From assembly GCA_028291405.1 (NCBI GenBank), contig JAQGID010000025.1:1-55166 (forward strand): a stretch of DNA of 55,166 nucleotides, given 5' to 3'. Below the pieces are notes generated by a model. That model was not told where the DNA came from, did no database searches, and saw only the letters and a program-made list of their open reading frames with translations. This DNA is from Rhodospirillales bacterium. GTDB lineage: Bacteria; Pseudomonadota; Alphaproteobacteria; ATCC43930; CGMCC-115725. Shown here piece after piece: positions 1-10,580 of the stretch; the stretch's first letter is position 1; each line of letters starts with the position of its first letter. Position numbers and translations under genes: made by a program.

Positions 1-695
1 TCGCCGGGCTCGACCTCGCGCAGGAAATCGGCGCCGATGATGTCGAGCGCGCAGCTTTCCGAGGAGATGATCCACGCGTCGCCGAGCCGGCCGAGGACGA
101 GCGGCCTGACGCCGAGCGGATCGCGGACGCCGATCAGACAATCCTGCGACAGCGCACCCAGCGAATAGGCACCCTCGACCTGGCGGAGCGCGTCGATGAC
201 GCGCTCGCCGACGTTGGATTTCAGGCTCGTCGCGATGAGGTGGATGATGACCTCGGTATCGCTGGTCGACTGGAACAGGCTGCCGCGGCGCACGAGCTGG
301 CGGCGCAGATGGTAGGAGTTGGTGAGAGTGCCGTTGTGGCAGATGGCGAGGCCGCCGAACTCGAAATCGGCGAAGAGCGGCTGCACGTTGCGCAGCGCCA
401 CCTCGCCGGTCGTCGCATAGCGCACGTGACCCAGCGCCGAATAGCCCGGCAGCCGGGAGATGACCTCCTTGGAACCGAAATTGTCGCTGACGTGGCCGAG
501 GCCGCGATGCGCGTGGAACTGCTCGCCGTCGTAGGCGACGATACCCGCCGCCTCCTGGCCGCGATGCTGCAGCGCGTGCAGGCCGAGCGCGACCAGCGCC
601 GTGGCATCGGCGTGACCATAGACCCCGAAGACGCCGCATTCCTCGCGGAGATGGTCGTCATCGGAGGCATTTGTTGTGAGCATCGCTGCAGTCAT
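1..695 (-). CDS. purF: Amidophosphoribosyltransferase, N-terminal part (truncated by window edge)
   Basis: Glutamine PRPP amidotransferase, first committed step of purine synthesis. Read downwards from 695, the frame is still open at base 1, so only about 231 N-terminal residues are present. The protein starts MTAAML and reaches EECGVFG at about residue 18. Cys20 there would be the N-terminal nucleophile of the glutaminase domain, exposed once a short propeptide is removed. GHVRYATTG, CHNGTL and STSDTEVI are further class II amidotransferase signatures. A second in-frame ATG lies at 683, so the propeptide could be 15 rather than 19 residues. cvpA lies 145 bp upstream on the same strand, a very common bacterial neighbour of purF. 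Confidence 0.96.
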   Translation of the reverse strand, partial: MTAAMLTTNASDDDHLREECGVFGVYGHADATALVALGLHALQHRGQEAAGIVAYDGEQFHAHRGLGHVSDNFGSKEVISRLPGYSALGHVRYATTGEVALRNVQPLFADFEFGGLAICHNGTLTNSYHLRRQLVRRGSLFQSTSDTEVIIHLIATSLKSNVGERVIDALRQVEGAYSLGALSQDCLIGVRDPLGVRPLVLGRLGDAWIISSESCALDIIGADFLREVEPG

Positions 696-840
696 CGACA
701 CCGTCCGAAAGTTGCCGGTACCGTCATGAAATGGTTATCGGCGTCGTGATATGCGAGAGGTGCGTCGCGGTTCTTTCTACACGGAACCGGCGTCGATTGC
801 ATCCGATTACAGGCGCGATTCGACCGAGATCTGACGGCGC

Positions 841-1506
841 CTACTGCGCCCCTTGGATCGCTCGGTCCATCTCCCTGCGCTCGCTCGGCTTGTAAGCCGG
901 CACCGGAGCCGGCGTGCCGCCGCCGACGGCCTGTCCCTTCGGGTTGAGCAGCGGCTGCATCAGCTTTTGCGCCTCCTGCATCTGCTCGAAGTTGCGCTGC
1001 GTCTCGGCGGCGGCCTCGGCGCCGCGGGCGCGGGTCTGGGCAGGGACGAGGGATTTGAGATAGTCGGCGCCGTTCGAGAGATAGGGCCGCGTCTTCGAGT
1101 CGCGCATCCAGCCCGGCCAATCGGGTTCCGGAATCGTCCACGTGATGACGAGGACGCCGAGGCAGGCGAGGACGATGCCGCGCGCCGCCCCGAACAGAAA
1201 ACCCAATGAGCGGTCGAGCGCCGACAGCGAGCTGCTCTTGACCTGGCGGGCGATCGCCGAGGTGACGATCGAGATCACGATCAGGCTGACGACGAAGATC
1301 GCGATCGACGCCGCGGCGCCGGCGATCATCGGCGAGCTGATCAGCTGATCGGCGTATGGCCGCACATAGCGCAGACCGTAGACCGTCGCAGCCGCTGCGC
1401 CGACCCAGCTCAAGATCGAAAGCGCCTCCTTGACGAAGCCGCGCGCGAAAGCGAGCAGGGCCGAAAGCGCGATGACGACGATGACGATGATGTCGAGAAC
1501 GTTCAT
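841..1506 (-). CDS. cvpA: CvpA family inner-membrane protein
   Basis: CvpA (colicin V production) family membrane protein of 221 residues. I take ATG 1506 (MNVLDIIVIVV), because family members begin with a short polar cap and then a membrane helix. The same frame is open to 1563 and would add 19 residues of unlikely sequence. About four hydrophobic segments fall in the first 140 residues; the family signature ARGFVKEALSILSW follows helix 1 and SALDRSLGFLFGAARG lies before the last helix. The last 70 residues are polar, Gln/Ala/Pro-rich and probably disordered. In the family the molecular role is poorly understood (envelope homeostasis, colicin export, purF expression by polarity). It precedes purF on the same strand. 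Confidence 0.9.
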   Translation of the reverse strand: MNVLDIIVIVVIALSALLAFARGFVKEALSILSWVGAAAATVYGLRYVRPYADQLISSPMIAGAAASIAIFVVSLIVISIVTSAIARQVKSSSLSALDRSLGFLFGAARGIVLACLGVLVITWTIPEPDWPGWMRDSKTRPYLSNGADYLKSLVPAQTRARGAEAAAETQRNFEQMQEAQKLMQPLLNPKGQAVGGGTPAPVPAYKPSERREMDRAIQGAQ

Positions 1507-1692
1507 GGCACGAAGGTGCGGTCGCTTCATCCTGATGATGACGATGCCGGCGACGCCGGTCATCGGGCGCGGGGACTGGAGCGCGCCCCCAAACGCGCCT
1601 CGGCTACAGTGTAACTTAATCGCGCCCTGGAATAATGGAAATCGATCGGGATCGCTGCGCGCCGCGATTTTTTCCGTCGCTGCGGGTTCGGG

Positions 1693-3810
1693 TCATGCGC
1701 GTTTGCGAGACGAGACCCGGGTCCGCGACGGCGGCAGCACGATCGAGACCGTCGTGCCTTCGTTCGGCCGGCTGTTGATGAAGAGCTCGCCGCCGTGCAG
1801 CTCGGCGAGCCGCTGCGTGATCGGAAGGCCGAGTCCGGTGCCGCCATAGGTATTCGTCGTCGACGCATGCGCCTGGCCGAAGGGCTGGCGGGCGCGCACG
1901 ATTTGCTCCGTCGTCATGCCGATGCCGTTGTCGGCGACCTGGATCAGTACGCCGCCTTGCGCATTGAGGCCGCTGCTGACAGTCACGGCGCCGCCGTCGC
2001 GGGAGAATTTGACGGCATTCGACAAAAGATTGAGCAGAATCTGCTTCATCGCGCGCTGATCGGCCCATAGCAGCACGGCGCCTCCAGCCGAATCGGCGGC
2101 GATTCGGATCCGGCGTTCGCGGGCACGTTCGCGCACCATGGTGAGGCAGGAGGTGACGAGCTCGGCGACGACGACCTCCTCCTCGAAGAGCTCGAATTTG
2201 CCGGCCTCGATCTTCGACATGTCGAGGACGTCGTTGATGAGGTCGAGCAGATGAATGCCGCTGGTATGGATGTCGACGGCGTATTCGAGGTACTTCGCGT
2301 TGCCGACCTCGCCGAACTTCTGGCTCTGGATGATGTCCGAGAAGCCGATGATCGCATTGAGCGGCGTGCGCAGCTCGTGACTCATGTTGGCGAGGAACTC
2401 GCTCTTGCTGCGGTTGGCGATCTCGGCCTGGTTGCGCGCGCTCACCATCTGTCGTTCGGCGCGCTTGCGCTCGGTGATGTCGGAAAAGAGCATGACGAAA
2501 CCGCCATAAGGCATCCGCCGCCGGCGGATCTCGAGTGTCCGGCCGCTTGTCGTCGTCCGCTCGGTCGTGTCGATCTCCCCAAGATGGATATGCTCGAGCT
2601 GCTCGTGAACCTCGTCCTCGATGTCGACCACCGGCCCGAAGTCGCCGCGCCGCGCCTGCAGGCGGAGGATGTCCTGCATCCGCGTGCCGACGCCGACGCC
2701 GGCGGGCAGGCCGAGCAGCGAGATGAACCGATCGTTCCAGGCGAGCAAGCGGTAGTCGCGATCGAAGACGCAGAGCCCTTCGCCCATATGCTCGAGGGTG
2801 CTCTGCAGGAGGGCCGATTGCTCTGCGAGCTTCGCCTCGTTGCGGTGGAGCGTGTCGAGATGGTGCTGCCGTCGATCGAGGAGCCGGACGAAGCCCCAGG
2901 TCAGCGCGCAGATACTCACCGCGATGACGAAGAAGATCGCCATCTGCTCGCGTCGTTCGCCGCGCCAGCTGCTCAGCAACTCGCTCTTGTCGACCGCCGC
3001 GGCGACCAGCATCGGCTCGCCGGCAACGGGACGCGAGCTGATGATCGCGACGCCCGTCGCGATGCTCGCCTCGAAGCTTTGCTCGACGGCCTCCGCGTGC
3101 CGCGCCAGCAAGGCGCCCGCGAGCGCATCCCGGCGGCCGATGTCCTCGTCGTCGGGCGGCTCGCTGGCGAGCAGGGTCCCGGTGCTCGACAGCAGCGCGA
3201 TCCTGATGCCTTTCAGGTTGCCGATCGAAGCGAAGAACTCGCGCAAGCTGGCGATCGGCAGCTCGGCAGCGACTGAGCCGCGGCGCCCATCGGGAAAGAC
3301 CAGATCGCGACTGAGGAGAAGCGACGAGTCGCGCCCGCTTGGACCAGCTGCGGGCAGGCCGATCGTGAGGCCCGAGGCCGTTCCCGTGGCGGAAGCCTCG
3401 ACGAAGTCCCGCTCCGTGAACTGGCGTCCATCGGGCAACGAAGCGCTGGCCGAATTCACGGCGTGCCCGGTCTCGTCGAAAATCACGAGGTCACGCACCA
3501 GCAGGCTTTGGTCGGTCAGCTGTCGCAGCAAGCCACGGAACGCGGGACCGTCGACCGGCGTATCGCGATAGAATCCGGCAAGCGCTTTGGCGACGCTCTG
3601 CAAGACGGCATCGGTCGACAAGATCGTCCGTTCGGTGGTGATTTCCGCGGCGAGCACGATGCGTTCCGCGGAACTCACGGAATCGGCGACGATCTGCTTT
3701 CCGGTGCGGTACGAGGAATGAAGCAGTATGCCGCCGAAGGCGACGATGAGCAGTGCGCAAAAGACGATGACGGCGTGTTTCAAACCGATCAGGGCCCGCA
3801 GCTGTGCCAT
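1693..3810 (-). CDS. Membrane sensor histidine kinase (extracytoplasmic sensor, PAS, HisKA, HATPase)
   Basis: Sensor histidine kinase of 705 residues. TM1 is about residues 14-31, followed by a periplasmic domain to about 285 with a Cache-like layout, and TM2 about 291-310. A PAS domain covers about 335-450 and ends in the typical FSDITERKRAE linker. HisKA contains SHELRTPLN with phospho-acceptor His478. The HATPase domain shows an N box around NAVKF, then DNGIGM and GGTGLGLPI. No receiver domain and no response-regulator gene is visible on either side, so it is an orphan in this window. The ligand cannot be read from sequence. Its ATG lies right after the end of an unexplained open frame (see 3811-4110). 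Confidence 0.93.
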   Translation of the reverse strand: MAQLRALIGLKHAVIVFCALLIVAFGGILLHSSYRTGKQIVADSVSSAERIVLAAEITTERTILSTDAVLQSVAKALAGFYRDTPVDGPAFRGLLRQLTDQSLLVRDLVIFDETGHAVNSASASLPDGRQFTERDFVEASATGTASGLTIGLPAAGPSGRDSSLLLSRDLVFPDGRRGSVAAELPIASLREFFASIGNLKGIRIALLSSTGTLLASEPPDDEDIGRRDALAGALLARHAEAVEQSFEASIATGVAIISSRPVAGEPMLVAAAVDKSELLSSWRGERREQMAIFFVIAVSICALTWGFVRLLDRRQHHLDTLHRNEAKLAEQSALLQSTLEHMGEGLCVFDRDYRLLAWNDRFISLLGLPAGVGVGTRMQDILRLQARRGDFGPVVDIEDEVHEQLEHIHLGEIDTTERTTTSGRTLEIRRRRMPYGGFVMLFSDITERKRAERQMVSARNQAEIANRSKSEFLANMSHELRTPLNAIIGFSDIIQSQKFGEVGNAKYLEYAVDIHTSGIHLLDLINDVLDMSKIEAGKFELFEEEVVVAELVTSCLTMVRERARERRIRIAADSAGGAVLLWADQRAMKQILLNLLSNAVKFSRDGGAVTVSSGLNAQGGVLIQVADNGIGMTTEQIVRARQPFGQAHASTTNTYGGTGLGLPITQRLAELHGGELFINSRPNEGTTVSIVLPPSRTRVSSRKRA

Positions 3811-4110
3811 CGCATCAGCCCGCGAGCGCCAGTACGGCCGCGGGTAGGGCGACGGACGCGGCGAGCCCGTATTCGACCTTCAATCCCATGCGTTCGGCGA
3901 TCCCCTCAGCCGTTTCATCTTCGAATGGATCGAGCGACCAAGAGTTACCGCGTGCTGGAGAACTCCTGAACCGCGATACCAGAAAGACCGACCGCTCACA
4001 ACGTCAAACGCGCACCAATCGGCGCAAAAATCCCTTTTACGTTCATTGCTTAGCGAGGTTTGACGGGGGAGGATGGTTAATGCGGCGGCATGCGATCGGC
4101 ATCGGCCGCG
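3811..4110. other. Intergenic stretch with a start-less open frame
   Basis: There is no confident gene here. On the minus strand an open frame of about 60 codons (about 3995 down to a TGA at 3814-3816) has plausible codon use and ends in MGLKVEYGLAASVALPAAVL, a membrane-helix-like tail. Its only in-frame ATG would give just 24 residues, though a GAGGGG sits about 12 nt before that ATG. The stop lies within a few bases of the histidine-kinase ATG, as in translational coupling. It could be the tail of a decayed gene or a very small membrane peptide. Nothing else stands out apart from likely promoter space for the kinase. Confidence 0.25.
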
Positions 4111-4428
4111 TCACGCGGCGGTGCGACTGGCCTTTGCAGCGATCTCGGTACGGCGCTTGCCGACCAGCCGTACTCGTGGCCGGCGCGTAAAGCTGGCTTC
4201 GCTCCGTCGCACCAGGAGACGAGCGCCGGCCATTAGGACGACCCCGGCCACGGCGATGCCGGCCGGTAGCACCAGACTGTCGGCATTGAATTCAAGGCTC
4301 GTTCCGCGGAAGCACAGCAGCATGACCGCGACGAGAAAAGCGACCGCGCCGATGAAACCGGTCCAGGTTGCGAGGCGAGCCGACGCCACACGCCGACGCA
4401 CATCGTTCGCTGTCTTGCCCTCGGTCAT
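4111..4428 (-). CDS. Small two-helix membrane protein, unknown function
   Basis: Hypothetical protein of 105 residues. I chose ATG 4428 (MTEGKTANDV) because AAGGGCTGG precedes it. The open frame runs on to 4665, but the extra residues look non-coding. Two hydrophobic segments, about residues 21-42 and 51-72, are separated by a short polar loop. The C-terminus is rich in Arg and Lys (RRPRVRLVGKRR), consistent with a cytoplasmic tail after the second helix. I do not recognise the family. It is divergent from the secreted protein gene at 4621, so the 190-bp space between them presumably holds both promoters. Confidence 0.6.
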   Translation of the reverse strand: MTEGKTANDVRRRVASARLATWTGFIGAVAFLVAVMLLCFRGTSLEFNADSLVLPAGIAVAGVVLMAGARLLVRRSEASFTRRPRVRLVGKRRTEIAAKASRTAA

Positions 4429-4620
4429 CGTCCAGCCCTTCGAGTGAGACGCCTTTGACGCGTCGATACCGTGACTTCCGTCACCGCTACGGGGCAGCAA
4501 ATGCGATTGGATAGCACGGGAAGGATTAAGATCTAATTGTGCTACAACTTCTACGGTGATTTTTGCATTGCTGAGCCGCGAGGCGATTACTACAGGACGC
4601 AGAGTGAGATTGGCACGCCG

Positions 4621-5457
4621 ATGAGACTGAAGATCGCGCTGTTCTGTCTGCTGCTGTTCGCGCATTCCGCCGCTGCGGCTCAGCCGGAAGTGCGCATCTT
4701 CAACCTGCGAGGAATTCCGCTCGGCATGCCCCTGGCGCGGTTCCGTGCGATGCCCTTTCCGGATCGAGACGCGTTCCCGACGGTTCGAACGTTCTGCTCA
4801 GACGATCCGGGCGCCGGCAGTTACGAGAGCCTGCGGGTGGATTCGACCTTGCTGCAGGCGGGGATCGTCAAATGCGGATATTTCCTCCCCGAGAAATCGC
4901 CGGGCCCCACCGAAACGCACCTGGTCACCGCCCAGCTCGACGTCTTCGGCGAGGCGGTGACGCCGCTCTTTCTGTTCTACCGGCCGGACGGTTCTGACGA
5001 TCACTCACTGGCGCAGATCACCTTCGGATTGCCCAACCAAAACGCCTCGGCGCTGATTGTGCTGTTTCGCCGGGCGTACGGCGCGCCGACCTCCTTCGAC
5101 GTCTCGACCTTGCGGACCGGCTATGGGCTCGAGTTCGCGAATATCAGCTATGTCTGGGCCGGCGAACGGTCGAGCATCAAGGTCGACACGATATCCTTCG
5201 TCCTCAATCAGATGAGCGTCGTCTTCATGGACAATCGTCTGTGGGGCGATCTTCACGAACGTCTGCTGTCGATCGAGAGCGTCAGTCACCTGATTGCCGA
5301 AGATCAGAAGCGACGACGCTCCGCGTCGGGAAGCGGCGACCCGTCGGGCGATGATTCGAACGAGCGGCCGGGCCTCCTGCCGGGCGTCGCCGACCCGGAT
5401 GCCGATCCCGATTTCGACGCGAATTCGGACGGCGGCTCCGACCCAGGCGCGCATTAG
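4621..5457 (+). CDS. Secreted protein with Asp-rich C-terminal tail, unknown function
   Basis: Hypothetical exported protein of 278 residues. The start at 4621 (MRLKIALFCLLLF) gives a clean Sec signal peptide ending near AHSAAAAQP; the frame is open upstream to 4537 without signal-like sequence. The mature part has several Cys (TFCSDDPG, VKCGYF) that could form disulfides, and an alpha/beta-looking core of about 200 residues with motifs such as GIPLGMPLARFRAMPFP. The last 50 residues are disordered and acidic, including DPDADPDFDANSDGGSDP, which resembles calcium-binding Asp-rich linkers, although no canonical repeat is present. I do not recognise the family. The neighbours, folD downstream and a small membrane protein upstream, give no functional hint. 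Confidence 0.72.
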   Translation: MRLKIALFCLLLFAHSAAAAQPEVRIFNLRGIPLGMPLARFRAMPFPDRDAFPTVRTFCSDDPGAGSYESLRVDSTLLQAGIVKCGYFLPEKSPGPTETHLVTAQLDVFGEAVTPLFLFYRPDGSDDHSLAQITFGLPNQNASALIVLFRRAYGAPTSFDVSTLRTGYGLEFANISYVWAGERSSIKVDTISFVLNQMSVVFMDNRLWGDLHERLLSIESVSHLIAEDQKRRRSASGSGDPSGDDSNERPGLLPGVADPDADPDFDANSDGGSDPGAH

Positions 5458-5613
5458 GGCTCGCGGCGGCGCGGCGGATGTGATGACTTCGATGTTGCCA
5501 AGGCGTCGACCACGGTGCAAAACCCGGTCGCGCAACGTCCGAGCCTCGGGCGCCCGCCAGGGCGTGCCCGGAGGCCCTGAAGATCGCCACCAAGGTAGGG
5601 GAGCGGAAACAGG

Positions 5614-6510
5614 ATGCCACAATCGACTGCCGGCGCGCAGCGCATCGACGGGACGGTGATCGCGAGCGAGATCCGACAGCAGGTCCGCCGCCAGGTCGGC
5701 GCGCTGCAGGCCGGGCACGGCCTCACGCCGGTCCTCACCGTCGTTCTGGTCGGCGACGATCCGGCGAGCGAGATCTATGTCCGCAACAAGCTGAAGCACG
5801 CCCACGAGGCCGGCATCGAATCGCGCGACATCAGGCTGCCGGCGAGCACCACCCAGGCGACGCTGCTCGACACCATCGCCAAGCTCAACGCGGATCCCAA
5901 TGTCGACGGCATCCTGGTGCAGATGCCTCTGCCATCCCAGATCGATCAGGACGCCATTACCAAGGCGCTCGATCCCGACAAGGACGTCGACGGTCTGCAT
6001 CCGCTGAACGCCGGCCGGCTCGTTGCCGGCCAGCCCGGCCTCGTGCCGTGCACGCCGAGCGGCTGCCTCATCATGCTCCGTCGCACGATCGGCGACATCG
6101 CCGGCTTGAACGCGCTGGTGATCGGCCGCTCGATCCTGGTCGGCAAGCCTGTCGCGCTGCTGCTGCTGCAGGCGAATTGCACGGTCACGATCGCGCACTC
6201 GAAGACGCGCGATCTCGCTGAAATCTGTCGCCGCGCCGACATCGTCGTCGCGGCCCTCGGTCGTCCCGAGTTCGTGCGCGGCAATTGGCTGAAGCCGGGG
6301 GCGACGGTCATCGACGTCGGCATCAGCCGCATCGAGCGCGACGGCAAGAAGCGGATCGTCGGCGACGTCGCCTACGACGAGGCGCTGTCCGTCGCCGGCG
6401 CCGTCACGCCGGTGCCGGGCGGAGTCGGACCGATGACGATCGCCTGCCTGCTGGAGAATACCGTGCGGGCGGCATGCCTGCGGCGCGGCATCGCCTTTCC
6501 CGACGCCTGA
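5614..6510 (+). CDS. folD: Bifunctional methylenetetrahydrofolate dehydrogenase / cyclohydrolase
   Basis: FolD interconverts 5,10-methylene-, methenyl- and 10-formyl-tetrahydrofolate in the cytosol. The protein is 298 residues, the usual length. Diagnostic stretches are YVRNKLKHA near residue 55, containing the catalytic Lys, QMPLPSQID near 110, the NADP-binding GRSILVGKP near 170 and the C-terminal signature VPGGVGPMT near 268. The ATG at 5614 is preceded by GGGGAGCGG. It stands upstream of thiC but is separated from it by a promoter and a riboswitch, so it is probably transcribed independently. Confidence 0.97.
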   Translation: MPQSTAGAQRIDGTVIASEIRQQVRRQVGALQAGHGLTPVLTVVLVGDDPASEIYVRNKLKHAHEAGIESRDIRLPASTTQATLLDTIAKLNADPNVDGILVQMPLPSQIDQDAITKALDPDKDVDGLHPLNAGRLVAGQPGLVPCTPSGCLIMLRRTIGDIAGLNALVIGRSILVGKPVALLLLQANCTVTIAHSKTRDLAEICRRADIVVAALGRPEFVRGNWLKPGATVIDVGISRIERDGKKRIVGDVAYDEALSVAGAVTPVPGGVGPMTIACLLENTVRAACLRRGIAFPDA

Positions 6511-6547
6511 CCGTCGGCCACGCGGCGAGCGCCGGGCGTCGTCGTCC

Positions 6548-6576
6548 TTGACGTTCGCCGCGCTTGTCCGAATACT
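6548..6576 (+). promoter_or_regulatory. Candidate sigma-70 promoter for thiC
   Basis: TTGACG at 6548-6553 and AATACT at 6571-6576 are separated by exactly 17 bp. Transcription would start near 6583, immediately before the TPP aptamer. This is the layout expected for a riboswitch-controlled thiC transcript. It is inferred from sequence match and position only. Confidence 0.55.
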
Positions 6577-6587
6577 GTCACCGATCC

Positions 6588-8593
<2,006 letters not shown>

Positions 8594-9025
8594 TTGAGCC
8601 GGCACTACCCCGACCGCCCGCTCGTCGGCGTCCTCGGGGTCGTCCGGCGGCAGAGCCGCATCCTCCTGGTGCAGCGGGCGAAGCCGCCGTTCACCGGCAG
8701 CTGGGGCTTCCCGGGCGGCGGCCAGGAACTCGGCGAGACGCTGTTCGAGGCGGTCGCGCGCGAACTACTCGAGGAGACCCGGCTCGTTGTCGAGCCGGTC
8801 GCCATGCTGACCGTGCTCGACACCATCGTCCGCGACGACGAGGGCCGCATCCGCACCCATTGGGCGCTGATCGCGATCCTCGCAGAAAGCCCCGCCGGCG
8901 AGATCGTGCTCGACGACGAGGCGCTCGACTACGGCTGGTTCACGACGTCGGAAATTGTGGCGGCCGGCCTGTCGACGATGCGCTCGGTCGAGGCGATCGT
9001 CGCGCAGGCGCTGTCCCATCCGTAA
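8594..9025 (+). CDS. Nudix hydrolase
   Basis: Nudix-fold pyrophosphohydrolase of 143 residues. The Nudix box runs from GGGQELGETLFEAVARE into LLEETRL, about residues 42-65, with the full GX5EX7REUXEEXGU pattern except that the final Gly-position residue is Arg (EETRL). The apparent start is TTG 8594, directly after the thiC stop at 8591-8593, so translation is likely coupled to thiC. A later start would remove the first beta strand (LVGVLGVV). It could clear damaged thiamin-pathway or ADP-ribose-type nucleotides, but the substrate cannot be assigned. In other genomes Nudix proteins beside thi genes hydrolyse thiamin precursors; that role is inference here. Confidence 0.88.
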   Translation: MSRHYPDRPLVGVLGVVRRQSRILLVQRAKPPFTGSWGFPGGGQELGETLFEAVARELLEETRLVVEPVAMLTVLDTIVRDDEGRIRTHWALIAILAESPAGEIVLDDEALDYGWFTTSEIVAAGLSTMRSVEAIVAQALSHP

Positions 9026-9035
9026 TGGGCGCGGC

Positions 9036-9617
9036 CTAACGGCCGAACTGCACCACCGTGCCGGCGATGCGCAGCACGTGCTCGCGCACGCCGTCGAAGA
9101 AGGCATCCTTCTTGAGACCGGGGGCGAGGGCGCCGGGATCGAGGTCCGTCGCATAGACGATGATCACGTAGTGATGCGGCTTCTCGCCGGGCGGCGGGCA
9201 AGGGCCGAGATAGACGGTCTGGCCGCGCTGATTGGTACCGCCGGTCATCTTGTCCGACGCCTTGCTGCCCTCGCCGGCCGCGAGTGAGGTCGTCGTCGGC
9301 GCGATGCCATAGGCGACCCAATGCGCGACGCCGGTCCCCTTGGCGCCTTCCGCATCGTACATGAAGACGGCGAAGCTCTTGGTCCCCGCTGGCGCGTTCG
9401 ACCATTGCAGCGGCGGCGACAGATCCTTGCCGGTCCCGCCGGGCGCGCCGCACGACATGTCGTGCGGCAGGATGGCGCCGTCGGCGATGTCCGGTGTCGA
9501 TACGGTGAACTGCGCCGATTGCGCCGCCGCCTCACCGACAGTCGCGGTCGATATGGCGATTGTGGCGGCCGCTGCGACGAGCGAAACCGCAACCGCGTGA
9601 ATTCGACCAAATCGCAT
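9036..9617 (-). CDS. Exported YbhB/YbcL (PEBP-like, Raf kinase inhibitor-like) protein
   Basis: Phosphatidylethanolamine-binding-protein-like fold, bacterial YbhB/YbcL branch, 193 residues. Start ATG 9617 (MRFGRIHAVAVS) follows a GGGGGGCGAC Shine-Dalgarno; earlier in-frame ATGs at 9635 and 9695 are less well placed. Residues 1-35 form a Sec signal peptide ending near GEAAAQS, so the mature protein is periplasmic. Family blocks are DLSPPLQWSNAPAGTKSFAV, AHWVAYGI and YLGPCPPPGEKPHHYVI. Two Cys (MSCGAPGG, GPCPPPG) may be linked. Function in bacteria is not established. It is convergent with the Nudix gene, with only 10 bp between stops. Confidence 0.88.
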   Translation of the reverse strand: MRFGRIHAVAVSLVAAAATIAISTATVGEAAAQSAQFTVSTPDIADGAILPHDMSCGAPGGTGKDLSPPLQWSNAPAGTKSFAVFMYDAEGAKGTGVAHWVAYGIAPTTTSLAAGEGSKASDKMTGGTNQRGQTVYLGPCPPPGEKPHHYVIIVYATDLDPGALAPGLKKDAFFDGVREHVLRIAGTVVQFGR

Positions 9618-9762
9618 GTCGCCCCCCGACTTCATCGCCGCTTTTTCTCGATCGTCGTACGACGTTCGCAACGGCCCATCTATCCATTGTAACATTCCGA
9701 CATGCGCAACTCAACGATGCGTTGCGTTCCGGTCGGACACATCGGCGTGAGTGGGCGGCGCT

Positions 9763-10578
9763 TTAGCCGGTCGCCTGGCGCCGCGTCGGTACCAGATTGG
9801 TCGCGGCATAGAGGGCGCTCGCCGCGACGACGATCGACGGACCTGTCGGGGTGTCCCAGCGCAGCGATGCGGCGATGCCGAACGAGACGGCGAGGGCGCC
9901 GGAGAGAGCGGCCAGTACGCCCATCTGCTCCGGCGTGCGCGCGAAGCGGCGCGCCGCCGCGGCCGGCAGGATGAGCAGCGAGGTGATCAGCAGCACGCCG
10001 ACTAGCTTCATCGAGACCGCGATGACGAGGGCGACGAGCAGCATGAAGGCAGTGCGGACCGCGGTGACGTTGACGCCTTCGACGCGGGCCAGCTCCTCGT
10101 GCACCGTCATCGCGAGCAGCGGTCGCCAGATATACGCCAGCACCGCGAGTGCCACTGTGCCGCCGCCATAGATCCACAGGATGTCGCGGGTCGTCACGGC
10201 GAGGATGTCGCCGAAGAGATAGCCCATGAGATCGACGCGCACGCTCTCCATGAACGAGATGGCGAGCAGCCCGATCGAGAGCGAGGCATGCGCCATGATG
10301 CCGAGCAGCGTGTCGCTCGCGAGGCGCTGCTGATGCTGCAGCGCCACGATGATCAGCGCGAGCGCGAGGCAGAGGGCGATGATCGTCAGGTTGAGATTGA
10401 CGCCGAGCAGGATGCCGAGCGCGACGCCGAGCAAGGCCGAGTGCGACAGGGCGTCGCCGAAATATGCCATGCGGCGCCAGACGATGAAGGCGCCGAGGGG
10501 CCCTGCGACCGCCGCGACGCCGATGCCGGCAACCAGGGCGCGGAGGACGAAATCGTCCATGGAGATCAGTCCCGGCAT
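9763..10578 (-). CDS. znuB: Zinc ABC transporter permease
   Basis: ZnuB, the membrane permease of the high-affinity zinc importer, 271 residues with about eight hydrophobic helices. Conserved blocks are FIVWRRMAYFGDALSHSALLGVALG, quoted here only in part as WRRMAYFGDALSHS, and LVGVLLITSLLILPAA near residue 205. I favour ATG 10578 (MPGLIS), two bases after the znuC stop and preceded by AGGACTGAGG inside znuC; ATG 10560 (MDDFVLRALVAG) matches typical family starts but lacks a ribosome site. It is the last gene of zur-znuC-znuB and would be derepressed when zinc is scarce. Confidence 0.95.
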   Translation of the reverse strand: MPGLISMDDFVLRALVAGIGVAAVAGPLGAFIVWRRMAYFGDALSHSALLGVALGILLGVNLNLTIIALCLALALIIVALQHQQRLASDTLLGIMAHASLSIGLLAISFMESVRVDLMGYLFGDILAVTTRDILWIYGGGTVALAVLAYIWRPLLAMTVHEELARVEGVNVTAVRTAFMLLVALVIAVSMKLVGVLLITSLLILPAAAARRFARTPEQMGVLAALSGALAVSFGIAASLRWDTPTGPSIVVAASALYAATNLVPTRRQATG

Positions 10579-10580
10579 CC

